Source: Gammaproteobacteria bacterium
GTDB lineage: Bacteria; Pseudomonadota; Gammaproteobacteria; Pseudomonadales; Azotimanducaceae
Direction: 5' to 3'
Assembly: GCA_027293665.1 (NCBI GenBank)
Contig: JAPUFN010000128.1
Location: 1 to 15,198 of the forward strand
DNA: 15,198 nt
Both the position numbers and the translations under genes were made by a program. The number at the start of each line of letters is the position of its first letter. Within the stretch, counting starts at the first letter, position 1. Below are positions 7,003-14,719 of the stretch, one piece after another. Below the pieces are notes generated by a model, which was given only the letters and a program-made list of their open reading frames with translations, had not been told where the DNA came from and made no database searches.

Positions 7003-7148
7003 AGCGCCCTTTTACGTCAGCCTGCACGCCCCGTCGAGGCGCAGGAAAATGTCGGCACTGAAGTCTCAGAGAAACTCATTCGATTGGATCCACCCTGTCG
7101 GCGGAGCACTTCCCCGAAGTCGCACTACCCGAAAATCGCCTGCCAGCA

Positions 7149-8096
7149 TCAGGTTCGCAACCGCTCGGCGAGCCAGGCAAACATTTCCGCACGGATTTCC
7201 GCTGATTCGTTGACGAGGTGATGCCGAGCGAGCGGAATCTCCAGCAGGTCATATGTACATTTACTGGCAAGTATTTTGAGATTATGGCGCCAACCGACCG
7301 TTCGGTCAGCATGCCCCTGGACCACCAACGGCGCAAATGGCAAGACCGGATAGGCCTCGAACTGCGCCATCCACGAGACCATCGCCGCAATCCATTGCAT
7401 GGGCAGGGTCTGCGGCGCCAGCGGGTCACACGCCATGAGGTTGAGAAACTCCGCGTTTTCAGCATTGCGCGTGATGGTGCGGGGCCGCTCAGTGACGAAT
7501 CTTCGCGCCAGCCCATAGATAATGCGGTTGATCGACCACGCGGCCGGGCGGATCAGTGGTGCCAACAGCACGACCTTCGCGAAGTCATCGGCCGTGTGTC
7601 GGACGAGGTACTCCATGACGACCGCACCGCCCATACTCTGGCCAATGATGTGCCAGGGATGCGGCAGGCGGGCCTCCGCCACTGCTACCGTCACTACATC
7701 GTCAAGCGCGCTGACGTATTCCGAAAAACTGGCAATATTCGCCCGCGCACCGCTGGACAGGCCGTGTCCCGGCAGGTCGAACGTCACGACCGCCAGGCCC
7801 TCGGCGAGTAGAAAGCGCAGCAGGTGGCCGTAGAGTCCGACGTGGTCGTAGTAGCCGTGGCACACCACGGCGGTGCCGCGGGCCGCGGGCGGAATGAACG
7901 ATTGCACCGCAAGCCTGTGCGAACCGCTGGTGATCCAGCCTAGCGAATGCGTAAGCCCGGGAATTTCCGCCCGGAAGTCGAGCTCGTAGAAGTCGTAGTA
8001 ATCCGCGATCGTACTCGCCGCGCAGACGGCTGTGGGATCGTAAGGCTGCAGCGCCTGGATCAGCGTGGCTGGTTCAAACGCACTTTTACCGCGCAC
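7149..8096 (-). CDS. Alpha/beta hydrolase, serine aminopeptidase S33 / monoacylglycerol lipase-like
   Basis: A 315-residue alpha/beta-hydrolase-fold protein of the Hydrolase_4 (S33/lysophospholipase-like) type. The oxyanion-hole HG is in VVCHGYYDHVG (77-87), the nucleophile elbow is GQSMGG (152-157, Ser154), the likely acid is Asp264 in VVQGHADRTVGW and the base is His292 or His293 in ARHHLVNE, so the catalytic triad is complete. FDLPGHGLSSG (106-116) is typical of lysophospholipase and monoglyceride lipase relatives. No signal peptide is evident, so it is probably cytoplasmic. The substrate is unknown. The start is GTG at 8096, with GGGGA 6 nt upstream; the frame is closed upstream by TGA at 8123-8121, which is also the stop of the fba remnant, so the gene begins just after it. 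Confidence 0.85.
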   Translation of the reverse strand: MRGKSAFEPATLIQALQPYDPTAVCAASTIADYYDFYELDFRAEIPGLTHSLGWITSGSHRLAVQSFIPPAARGTAVVCHGYYDHVGLYGHLLRFLLAEGLAVVTFDLPGHGLSSGARANIASFSEYVSALDDVVTVAVAEARLPHPWHIIGQSMGGAVVMEYLVRHTADDFAKVVLLAPLIRPAAWSINRIIYGLARRFVTERPRTITRNAENAEFLNLMACDPLAPQTLPMQWIAAMVSWMAQFEAYPVLPFAPLVVQGHADRTVGWRHNLKILASKCTYDLLEIPLARHHLVNESAEIRAEMFAWLAERLRT

Positions 8097-8120
8097 GCTG
8101 GGTCCCCGGCGCAGGGTCGG

Positions 8121-8224
8121 TCAGTTGACCACCGGCGCGAGATCGCCGCTGGCGTACTGCGCGAACATTACTTCCGGAGAATTCACTTTCAACTTGCCAG
8201 TTGTCGCATGCTGATGAGCGCCAT
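8121..8224 (-). pseudogene. fba: Remnant of class II fructose-bisphosphate aldolase (internal deletion, frameshift)
   Basis: After pgk, in the place where fba normally follows, ATG at 8224 with a good Shine-Dalgarno (AGGTGA) opens MALISMRQL, which I recognise as the exact start of the CbbA/Fda-type class II aldolase. The frame stops after two more codons (TGA at 8191-8189). In another frame the same stretch continues as TGKLKV, then VMFAQYASGDLAPVVN and TGA at 8123-8121, which is the typical C-terminus of the same family. About 320 of roughly 350 codons, with all metal ligands and catalytic residues, are missing, and the join changes the frame. The junction lies around 8197-8204. Only an 11-residue peptide could be made from the ATG. 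It may be a genuine deletion or a local assembly error. Family recognition is from memory of the termini. Confidence 0.82.
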
Positions 8225-8301
8225 AAGTCACCTCGTCTTATCGAATACTCGTTTATTCGTAGCACAATCAAGAGGGACTTAGCGTGGATTTTTCAACGCG
8301 C

Positions 8302-9498
8302 CTACATTCCCTTGTGGTTGTCCGTCGCCCGACTCGCAAGTGCCGCGACCGCAGGCAGGGTCTTGCCTTCGACGAATTCCAGAAACGCCCCACCACCGGT
8401 CGAGATGTAGGACAGCGACTCACGAATCTGATATTTGTCGATTGCGGCAAGCGTGTCGCCACCACCCGCAATCGAAAATGCCGGGCTCGCAGCAATTGCT
8501 TCAGCCAGCATGCGCGTGCCTTCACCAAACTGGGCGAATTCGAACACACCCACCGGACCGTTCCACAATATGGTCCCCGCATCGCTAAACATAGCCTTGA
8601 ACTGACGTGCGCTCGCCGGACCGATATCAAGAATCATTTCATCGCTGCGCACGTCGGTGACCGCACGGACTACGCCCGACTCATTTTCGGCAAGCGCTTT
8701 CGCAACCACGACGTCCACCGGCAGCGGGATGGCAACCTTGGCCGCAATCCTGCGCGCCGTGTCGAGCAGTTCTGGTTCATACAGCGACTTACCGACTGCA
8801 TGCCCCGCCGCTGCGATGAACGTGTTGGCGATGCCGCCGCCGACCACAATGTGATCGGCAATGTCTGCCAGCGTCTCGAGCACTTCGAGCTTGCTGGAAA
8901 CTTTGGCGCCGCCGACGACGGCGCTGAGTGGCCGCGCCGGTTGCGCAAGTGCTTTCTCCAACGCCGTCAGCTCCGCGGCCAGCAGTGGTCCAGCACAGGC
9001 AATCGGCGCGTGTAGCGCCACGCCATGGGTGGAGGCCTGTGCGCGGTGAGCTGTGGCAAACGCGTCCATCACAAAGATGTCGCACAACGCAGCCATTTGC
9101 CTGGCGAGGTCGACGGAATCCGCCTTCTCGCCGACAAGAAATCGCACGTTTTCGAGAAGGACGATCGTCCCCGGGGGAACCTGCAGCCCATCGCGCCAGT
9201 CTGCAACCAGCGGCACATCGCAGCCGAGCAACTCCGACAGCTTTGCCGCAACCGGCGCCAGCGAGAAAGCGGCATCGAACACTCCCTCTTCCGGACGACC
9301 AAGATGTGACATGACCAGCACCGCAGCACCATCGGCCAGTGCTGCCCGCAAGGTGGGCAGGGCTGCATTGATCCGGGCATCATTGGCCACCTGTCCGGCG
9401 CTGATCGGCACATTCAGATCTTCGCGAATCAGCACCCGTTTGCCGGCCAGATCCAGATCTGACATTGCCACGCAGGGCAGGCTGGCCGTTCGCGCCAC
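8302..9498 (-). CDS. pgk: Phosphoglycerate kinase
   Basis: Pgk transfers phosphate between 1,3-bisphosphoglycerate and ADP in glycolysis and gluconeogenesis. From GTG 9498 the protein has 398 residues; from the in-frame ATG at 9465 it has 387. Diagnostic stretches in the 398 numbering are RVLIREDLNVPI (21-32), MSHLGRPEEG (63-72), VVGGAKVSSKLEVLE (194-208), NGPVGVFEFAQFGEGT (313-328) and the nucleotide loop GGGDT (345-349). I prefer GTG 9498 because GGAG near the end of tkt sits at a suitable distance and homologues usually have a few residues before the MxDLDL motif, but ATG 9465 is a real alternative. It lies 2 bp after the tkt stop, so the two are one operon. The gap/epd gene usually found between them is absent. 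Confidence 0.95.
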   Translation of the reverse strand: MARTASLPCVAMSDLDLAGKRVLIREDLNVPISAGQVANDARINAALPTLRAALADGAAVLVMSHLGRPEEGVFDAAFSLAPVAAKLSELLGCDVPLVADWRDGLQVPPGTIVLLENVRFLVGEKADSVDLARQMAALCDIFVMDAFATAHRAQASTHGVALHAPIACAGPLLAAELTALEKALAQPARPLSAVVGGAKVSSKLEVLETLADIADHIVVGGGIANTFIAAAGHAVGKSLYEPELLDTARRIAAKVAIPLPVDVVVAKALAENESGVVRAVTDVRSDEMILDIGPASARQFKAMFSDAGTILWNGPVGVFEFAQFGEGTRMLAEAIAASPAFSIAGGGDTLAAIDKYQIRESLSYISTGGGAFLEFVEGKTLPAVAALASRATDNHKGM

Positions 9499-9500
9499 CC

Positions 9501-11480
9501 TCAGCTCTCCAGGACCTTTTGAATGGCGACTCTAACGTTCGCAACCGACATGCCCAGTTCTGCCATCGCCTCTTCTCCCGGCGCTGACAGCCCGAAGCGG
9601 GAAATCCCAACCACTGCCCCATCCAGACCCACGAAGCGGTACCAGTAGTCCGGATGAGCCGCTTCAACCGCGACACGCGCGCGGACGGATCGCGGTAACA
9701 CCGATTCCTGATAGGTGGCATCCTGGCGGAGAAACTGTTCGACACACGGCATCGAAACGACCCGGATGCCGCGACCGATCGCTGCTTCTTCCGCAGCGGC
9801 AGCCACGGCGAGTTCAACTTCCGAGCCGGTCGCCACCACGATGGCTTCCAATTCGCCCGATTCCGCAACGAGGACGTAGCCACCGCGTGCAATGAGAGCC
9901 ATGGTTGCCGCATCTCGCGGTTGCGTCGCAGTCTTCTGGCGCGTGAAAATCAGCGCGCTTGGCCGCGATTTTTCGGCGATCGCACTTTCCCAGGCGACCG
10001 CACTTTCAACCGTGTCACAAGGTCGCCAGGTCGAAAGACCCGGAGTCGTGCGCAGATTTGTCAGCTGCTCGATTGGCTGATGAGTTGGTCCGTCTTCACC
10101 AAGCGCCACCGAATCATGGGTGTAGACGAATATGTTCGGCAGCCGCATGAGCGCGGCCAGCCGTACAGCGTTGCGGGCGTATTCCATGAAAACCAGAAAC
10201 GTACCCGAAAACGGCCTGAACCCACCGTGCAGCGCGATGCCGTTGGTGATCGCCGACATGCCAAACTCCCGCACACCGTAGCTCAGGTAGGATGATTCAT
10301 CCGCACCGTCCCACCGCGTGCCGTTGGAACCCGTCAGATCCGCCGAACCACCGAACAGTTCCGGCAACGCCGAGGCAATCGCGCCTAGACAGCGCTGCGA
10401 GGATTTACGCGTTTCCAGAGGCACGAGCGCGTCCTGCGCATCCTGCGCCACACGCCGCAGTTCACTGTGCCAGTTCTCGGGTAATTCACCGGCGCAACGT
10501 CTGCGAAGCTCTGCAGCGAGCTCAGGGTAGCTTTCCTGGTAGGCAGCAAACAGCGTCTGCCATTGCGCCTGCAGTGACTCCCCACGTTCCCGACAGTCCC
10601 AGGCTTCATAGACGTGTTGCGGGATCTCGAAAGGCGCATGACCCCAGTTCAGTATCCTTCGCGCTTCGGCGATTTCGGTTTCCCCCAGCGCTGCACCATG
10701 AGCGCTTGCGGTGCCTTGTTTGTTCGGTGCGCCGAAGCCGATGATCGTCCGGCAACAAACGAGGGTTGGTTTTGCTTCCTGGTCGAGCACCGACGCAAGT
10801 GCTGCACTCACGGCATCCTCATCGTGGCCGTCCACATCACGAATGACGCGCCAACCATAAGCTTCGAAGCGCGCGGCAACGTCTTCAGTAAACCAGGCGG
10901 CGACCTCACCATCGATGGAGATACCATTGTCATCGTACAGGCAAACGAGTTTGCCGAGACCCAGCGTTCCGGCAAGCGATGCGGCCTCGTGGGAGATTCC
11001 CTCCATGAGGCAACCGTCGCCGACGACGACCCAGGTCCGATGATCGACGACTGGAAAGCCTTCGCGGTTGAACGTCGCCGCGAGGCGCTGCTCGGCCAAC
11101 GCAAATCCTACGGCATTGGCAAGGCCCTGGCCGAGCGGGCCCGTTGTCGTCTCGATGCCGGGACATTCGCCGTACTCCGGGTGGCCGGCAGTCTTGGAAT
11201 GCAACTGGCGAAAATTGCGCAGATCGTCGATGGAAACGTCATAGCCGGTAAGATGCAGGAGGCTGTAGAGCAGCATGGAGGCGTGGCCGTTGGACAGCAC
11301 AAAACGGTCACGATCCGGCCATTGCGGATCGTTTGGATTGTGCCGCAGGACATCGTGCCAGAGGACCTCGGCAACATCGGCTAAGCCCATCGGCGCACCC
11401 GGATGCCCAGAGTTGGCCGCTTGTACGGCATCCATGGCAAGCGCCCGTATGGCGTTCGCCCGTTCTGTTCTTACTGACAT
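9501..11480 (-). CDS. tkt: Transketolase
   Basis: Transketolase moves two-carbon ketol units between sugar phosphates using thiamine diphosphate and a divalent metal, linking the pentose phosphate pathway (and Calvin cycle, if present) to glycolysis. The product is 659 residues (E. coli TktA 663). SGHPGAPMG (24-32) with His26, NGHAS (64-68) with His66, and His100 match substrate-contacting residues. GDGCLMEG (154-161) through DDNGISIDG is the thiamine/metal motif. REFGMSAITNGIALHGG and HDSVALGEDGPTHQP mark the pyrimidine domain with the catalytic Glu and phosphate-binding His. The ATG at 11480 is preceded by GGGGGTGAC, a good ribosome binding site. The 226-bp divergent gap to metK contains a structured leader with a run of seven U residues just before this gene. 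Confidence 0.97.
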   Translation of the reverse strand: MSVRTERANAIRALAMDAVQAANSGHPGAPMGLADVAEVLWHDVLRHNPNDPQWPDRDRFVLSNGHASMLLYSLLHLTGYDVSIDDLRNFRQLHSKTAGHPEYGECPGIETTTGPLGQGLANAVGFALAEQRLAATFNREGFPVVDHRTWVVVGDGCLMEGISHEAASLAGTLGLGKLVCLYDDNGISIDGEVAAWFTEDVAARFEAYGWRVIRDVDGHDEDAVSAALASVLDQEAKPTLVCCRTIIGFGAPNKQGTASAHGAALGETEIAEARRILNWGHAPFEIPQHVYEAWDCRERGESLQAQWQTLFAAYQESYPELAAELRRRCAGELPENWHSELRRVAQDAQDALVPLETRKSSQRCLGAIASALPELFGGSADLTGSNGTRWDGADESSYLSYGVREFGMSAITNGIALHGGFRPFSGTFLVFMEYARNAVRLAALMRLPNIFVYTHDSVALGEDGPTHQPIEQLTNLRTTPGLSTWRPCDTVESAVAWESAIAEKSRPSALIFTRQKTATQPRDAATMALIARGGYVLVAESGELEAIVVATGSEVELAVAAAAEEAAIGRGIRVVSMPCVEQFLRQDATYQESVLPRSVRARVAVEAAHPDYWYRFVGLDGAVVGISRFGLSAPGEEAMAELGMSVANVRVAIQKVLES

Positions 11481-11644
11481 GTCACCCCCGAAAGAAAAAA
11501 ATCGCCGTGGGTACTAAGGCAACCGATCCGCTGCCCGCTCAACGGCGGGCGCTATTGTCCACGGTAAAAAATTCGAGCGCAATGGCGTGGCCACGAGTTA
11601 CATTCGACGTGCACAATCAGGGGATACGGCCCAAACAGTTAGGG

Positions 11645-11650
11645 TACAAT
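11645..11650 (+). promoter_or_regulatory. Possible -10 box of the metK promoter
   Basis: TACAAT on the plus strand; the -35 region about 17 bp upstream is weak. It would place the transcript start near 11655-11658, at the first base of the possible leader stem. No MetJ box (AGACGTCT-like repeats) is visible. Confidence 0.45.
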
Positions 11651-11654
11651 GCGC

Positions 11655-11697
11655 GGTTTTACGCTTGGCAAGCCAAGCCAGATTCGCAGGGAAAACC
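11655..11697 (+). promoter_or_regulatory. Possible structured 5' leader of metK
   Basis: GGTTTT (11655-11660) can pair with AAAACC (11692-11697). Inside is a perfect inverted repeat, GCTTGGC (11663-11669) and GCCAAGC (11672-11678). The structure ends 9 nt before the metK ATG, and the only purine-rich candidate ribosome binding site (11688-11692) lies inside it. I do not recognise it as any known SAM riboswitch class. Confidence 0.35.
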
Positions 11698-11706
11698 ACT
11701 GAACAA

Positions 11707-12575
11707 ATGACAGCTTATCAAGTATTTACCTCTGAGTCGGTCTCGGAAGGCCATCCAGACAAAGTCGCTGATCAGATCTCAGATGCAGTGCTCGATGCCA
11801 TGTTGGAACAGGATCCCGAGTCCCGCGTTGCCTGCGAAACGTTGATCAAAACCGGCATCGTGGTCGTTGCTGGTGAAATTCGCTCAAACGCAATCGTCGA
11901 TGTCGACCGCCTCGTACGCTCCGTGGTCAGAGAGATCGGCTATGACAATGACGAAGTAGGTTTTGACGCCGCGGAATGCGCTGTCATCAACGCGCTGGGT
12001 CGACAATCCAGCGATATCGCGATGGGAGTCGATGCGACCGGGGAACGCGAACAGGGTGCCGGTGATCATGGCTTTCCAAGGAAACCAAGATTCATATCAA
12101 TCCCACCGGCCAGTTCATCATCGGTGGTCCGGTCGGCGATTGTGGCTTGACGGGCCGCAAGATCATCGTCGACACCTACGGCGGCATGGCGCGCCACGGC
12201 GGCGGCGCGTTCAGCGGCAAGGACCCATCCAAAGTCGATCGGTCTGCCGCTTATGCTGGGCGCTACGTTGCCAAGAATCTCGTCGCCGCGGGTCTGGCCG
12301 AACGGGTGGAAATTCAGATCAGCTACGCTATCGGCGTCGCTGAGCCGACCTCGATCAGCATCGATACCTTCGGTACGGGCCGGCTGCCCGAAAGTACTCT
12401 CATTCAACTTGTACGTGAACATTTCGATTTGCGGCCGCGCGGCCTGATCGACATGCTTGACCTGAAGCGACCCATATACCAGCGCACGGCTGCATACGGT
12501 CACTTCGGCCGAATCGAGGAAGAATTCACGTGGGAGCGCACGGACAAAGCAGAGGCACTCGCCGCCGCTCTTTAA
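11707..12575 (+). pseudogene. metK: S-adenosylmethionine synthetase with out-of-frame internal deletion
   Basis: MetK makes SAM from methionine and ATP. The first 123 codons are typical: FTSESVSEGHPDKVADQ (7-23) through EQGAGDHGF (115-123), ending in the middle of the signature GAGDQG-x-MFGYA. At about 12073-12078 the sequence jumps to KETKIHINPTGQF in another frame and continues normally to TAA at 12575, including GGMARHGGGAFSGKD and the end AYGHFGRIEEEFTWERTDK. Alignment by eye with the 384-residue E. coli protein puts the loss at about residues 123-219, roughly 97 codons; 123 + 165 residues remain. Read from the ATG the product is a 147-residue protein ending at 12150, without the central domain and ATP/methionine site parts, so it cannot be active. 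The rest shows no decay. The real gene may exist elsewhere, or the assembly dropped bases here. Confidence 0.9.
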
Positions 12576-12605
12576 CGAGTTGCAAACACAAACACCGATT
12601 AGCGG

Positions 12606-13466
12606 ATGAATGACAAGGTAACACCCGATTTTCGTCTCAGCTGCGAGTTTTTTGCACCCAGAACCCAACAGGGCATGCAGACACTGGAGCGCGTGGTCAA
12701 ACGGCTCGAAGAACTGAGTCCCGATTTCTATTCCTGCACCTACGGCGCAGGTGGCTCCACCCGTGATGGTACCCACGAGACGATCAGCCGTCTTATGGGA
12801 CTGGGGTTGCAGGCTGCCCCGCATCTGTCCATTGGCGGGGATAGCAAAGAGGTCGTTTGCACGCTGCTCGATGACTATCGCACGATGGGCGTGCGCCGAA
12901 TTGTCGCACTTCGAGGTGATCTGCCATCCGGGATAGGGACTGCCAGATTCGGCCACAACGCGGAATCACTCGTCGCCTGGATCCGTGAACACTCCGGGCA
13001 GCACTTTGCGCTGGAAGTGGCCACCTACCCCGAAACTCACCCGGATGCACAAAGTCCGGCAGATGACATCGCGTTTTTCCAGCGCAAAATAACTGCTGGT
13101 GCAAGCTCGGCCATCACTCAGTACTTCTACAACCCACACGCTTACTATGACTTTGCCGAGCGCTGCGCAAAGGCCGGAATTACAATTCCGCTTCACGTCG
13201 GGATCATGCCCATCACCAACTTCGAAGGGATCGTCCGGTTCTCGAAGAATTGTGGTGCCGATATTCCCCGCTGGCTCTTCAAAAGGCTCGAATCGCTGCA
13301 GGATGATCACAAGGGGCTGCGTCAGTTCGGCGTGGAGGTCCTGACGAGACTTTGCGAAGAACTCATCTCGTTCGGCATTCCGGGTCTGCACTTCTACACG
13401 CTCAATCGCTGGGGAGCGACACTCGCAATCTGCAAGAATCTGGGCCTCGATCAAAGAGATCGATGA
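12606..13466 (+). CDS. metF: Methylenetetrahydrofolate reductase
   Basis: MetF reduces 5,10-methylene-THF to 5-methyl-THF with FAD and NADH, supplying the methyl group for methionine synthesis. The product is 286 residues (E. coli 296), a TIM-barrel flavoprotein. RLSCEFFAPRT (10-20) holds the catalytic Glu14 (E. coli Glu28), YGAGGSTRDGT (46-56) is the conserved loop, ALRGDLPSG (101-109) has the folate-contacting Asp105, and ITQYFYN and GIPGLHFYTLNR are also typical. The ATG at 12606 follows the metK stop by 30 bp; GCGG just upstream is a weak ribosome binding site. In many relatives ahcY lies between metK and metF, but it is absent here. Its last four bases overlap rsmE (ATGA), so the two are coupled. 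Confidence 0.95.
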   Translation: MNDKVTPDFRLSCEFFAPRTQQGMQTLERVVKRLEELSPDFYSCTYGAGGSTRDGTHETISRLMGLGLQAAPHLSIGGDSKEVVCTLLDDYRTMGVRRIVALRGDLPSGIGTARFGHNAESLVAWIREHSGQHFALEVATYPETHPDAQSPADDIAFFQRKITAGASSAITQYFYNPHAYYDFAERCAKAGITIPLHVGIMPITNFEGIVRFSKNCGADIPRWLFKRLESLQDDHKGLRQFGVEVLTRLCEELISFGIPGLHFYTLNRWGATLAICKNLGLDQRDR

Positions 13467-14182
13467 AACACCGACTGTACCTGCAGGAGGTGCTCGCCGA
13501 CGGCCGCAGGCTGTCCTTAGGGGTGGCTGAAAGCCACTATCTGCTGCATGTACTGCGCCATAAGAAAGGTGCCGAACTCGTCTGCTTCAACGGCCAGGGT
13601 GCACAATGGCGGGCGACTATCTCAGCAATCACCGGCAAACAGTGCGAAATCTGCGTACACGAACAACTCTGTGAAGCACGCCAACCGATTGCGCTGCATC
13701 TGGCGCAGGCCTGGCTCAAAAGCAGTGCCATGGACACCGTGGTGCAGAAGGCGACGGAGCTGGGTATCTCGGATTTATGGCCACTGAGCACTGCTCGAAG
13801 CAACGTTCAACTAACCGCCAGCCGTCTGGATAACAAACTTCACCACTGGCGCAAGATCAGCCGCAGCGCTTGCGAACAAAGCGGCCGGCTATTTCTGCCC
13901 GCCGTACACGAACCCATTTCACTGCAGGCATTGCTCAGCGCGCCGCCGACAGCAACCTGCCTCTTTCTCGATCCAGGAGAAGAGCCGCTGCACGTAGCAC
14001 CGGAACCAGAGCCGCTGACGATATGCATCGGCCCGGAAGGTGGCTGGACGGACGAAGAGCGCACCGTGGCCGCTGATCTGGGCGCGCAGATATGTGGCAT
14101 CGGCAAGCTGACACTGCGCGCAGAAACCGCGCCTGTTGCCGTGCTCGCGGCGATCAGACATTCGTGGGGATGGCGCGAGTAG
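13463..14182 (+). CDS. rsmE: 16S rRNA (uracil-1498-N3)-methyltransferase RsmE
   Basis: RsmE methylates N3 of U1498 in 16S rRNA with SAM, acting on the small subunit; it is a SPOUT enzyme with a deep trefoil knot. The product is 239 residues (E. coli 243). The N-terminal PUA-like part includes SHYLLHVLRHKKG (24-36). The SPOUT part has KATELGISDLWPL (96-108), RSACEQSGR (134-142), the SAM-binding IGPEGGWTDEE (189-199) and KLTLRAETAPVA (215-226). The ATG at 13463 overlaps the metF stop by four bases. It contains an internal AGGAGG-like stretch near codon 9, but the ATG is clearly right since the family begins MRxxRxY. Coupling with metF is a plausible SAM-linked association. It converges with the CheW-like gene. 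Confidence 0.94.
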   Translation: MKHRLYLQEVLADGRRLSLGVAESHYLLHVLRHKKGAELVCFNGQGAQWRATISAITGKQCEICVHEQLCEARQPIALHLAQAWLKSSAMDTVVQKATELGISDLWPLSTARSNVQLTASRLDNKLHHWRKISRSACEQSGRLFLPAVHEPISLQALLSAPPTATCLFLDPGEEPLHVAPEPEPLTICIGPEGGWTDEERTVAADLGAQICGIGKLTLRAETAPVAVLAAIRHSWGWRE

Positions 14183-14215
14183 CAGAAAAGGTGAGTTGCC
14201 GGGGCCACAGCAACG

Positions 14216-14249
14216 GCGCTGAGTGGTTCTATCTTGCGCGCCTCAGCGC
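14216..14249. repeat. Perfect 8-bp inverted repeat between convergent rsmE and cheW-like genes
   Basis: GCGCTGAG (14216-14223) and CTCAGCGC (14242-14249) form a perfect 8-bp stem with an 18-nt loop, overlapping the stop codon of the minus-strand gene. There is no T-run on either side, so it is not a standard intrinsic terminator, though it could stop degradation or assist termination from both directions. Confidence 0.55.
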
Positions 14250-14710
14250 ATCAAATCGGCGACGTTGCCCTCGATGAATTCGAGATTCGGGATGATGGCC
14301 GATTCCGTTCCCACCTTGACGCAAACCGATTCAGCAGGACCCAGTTTGCCCGACTCGTTGCTGATGTCATCGGTCGTCAGTTGCAACATTCTCGGCAAGC
14401 CTTCTGCAGCAATTGCGTAAAACGCAATCCCGTTCATGGAGCGCGCACGATTCATTACAATCATGCAGCGTCCTGCTCTGCGGCGAGCTCCTTCGAGACG
14501 GTTGAGACATTCAAACCTGACAACGGGAATTGTTTCACCTCGCCAATTCAGCAGACCAAGACACCATTCGGGGCCCTCAGCCATTGCTTTGACTCGGCGC
14601 CATGGAAGAATTTCCGCAATGGAAACATTCGGCAACAACAACTGCGCATCATTCAGAGGAATTATTACGCAGGATAATTCTGTTAATTCTTGTGCCACAG
14701 CCACCGCCAT
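14243..14710 (-). CDS. CheW-like adaptor protein, ChpC/PilI type
   Basis: A 155-residue protein consisting of one CheW domain, the adaptor fold that couples chemoreceptors to CheA-type kinases. The typical features are a central LPNVSIAEILPW segment (26-37), the signature EWCLGLLNWRGETIPVVRFE (48-67), and RARSMNGIAFYAIAAEGLPRM in the second half. Such Ala- and Pro-rich short CheW proteins act in Chp-type systems that control type IV pilus twitching. The ATG at 14710 lies 9 bp after the stop of the upstream chpA-like gene, with AAGGG overlapping that stop as ribosome binding site, so they form one operon. In Pseudomonas chpB (CheB methylesterase) separates chpA and chpC; here it is missing between them. 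The exact name (ChpC or another CheW) is undecided. Confidence 0.82.
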   Translation of the reverse strand: MAVAVAQELTELSCVIIPLNDAQLLLPNVSIAEILPWRRVKAMAEGPEWCLGLLNWRGETIPVVRFECLNRLEGARRRAGRCMIVMNRARSMNGIAFYAIAAEGLPRMLQLTTDDISNESGKLGPAESVCVKVGTESAIIPNLEFIEGNVADLMR

Positions 14711-14719
14711 TGAGAACCC

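Noticed and set aside
7021..7045. CCTGC/GCAGG imperfect inverted repeat as a terminator
   Set aside because: The stem is short and bulged, and no T-run follows on either strand in the needed direction.
7049..7148. Short plus-strand frame from ATG 7049, considered as a serA or other gene remnant
   Set aside because: The translation matched no family I know and runs into the antisense of the hydrolase gene.
8086..8271. 61-codon minus-strand open frame upstream of the hydrolase
   Set aside because: It overlaps the fba remnant in the wrong frame; the aldolase termini in the other two frames explain this stretch better.
8284..9015. 243-codon plus-strand open frame opposite pgk
   Set aside because: Antisense shadow of pgk without domain signal.
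10614..11384. 256-codon plus-strand open frame opposite tkt
   Set aside because: It lies wholly antisense to the conserved transketolase N-terminal half and has no family features.
12066..12956. 296-codon minus-strand open frame across metK and metF
   Set aside because: It is antisense to clearly conserved metK and metF codons, has no ribosome binding site and no recognisable domain; long shadow frames are expected at this GC content.
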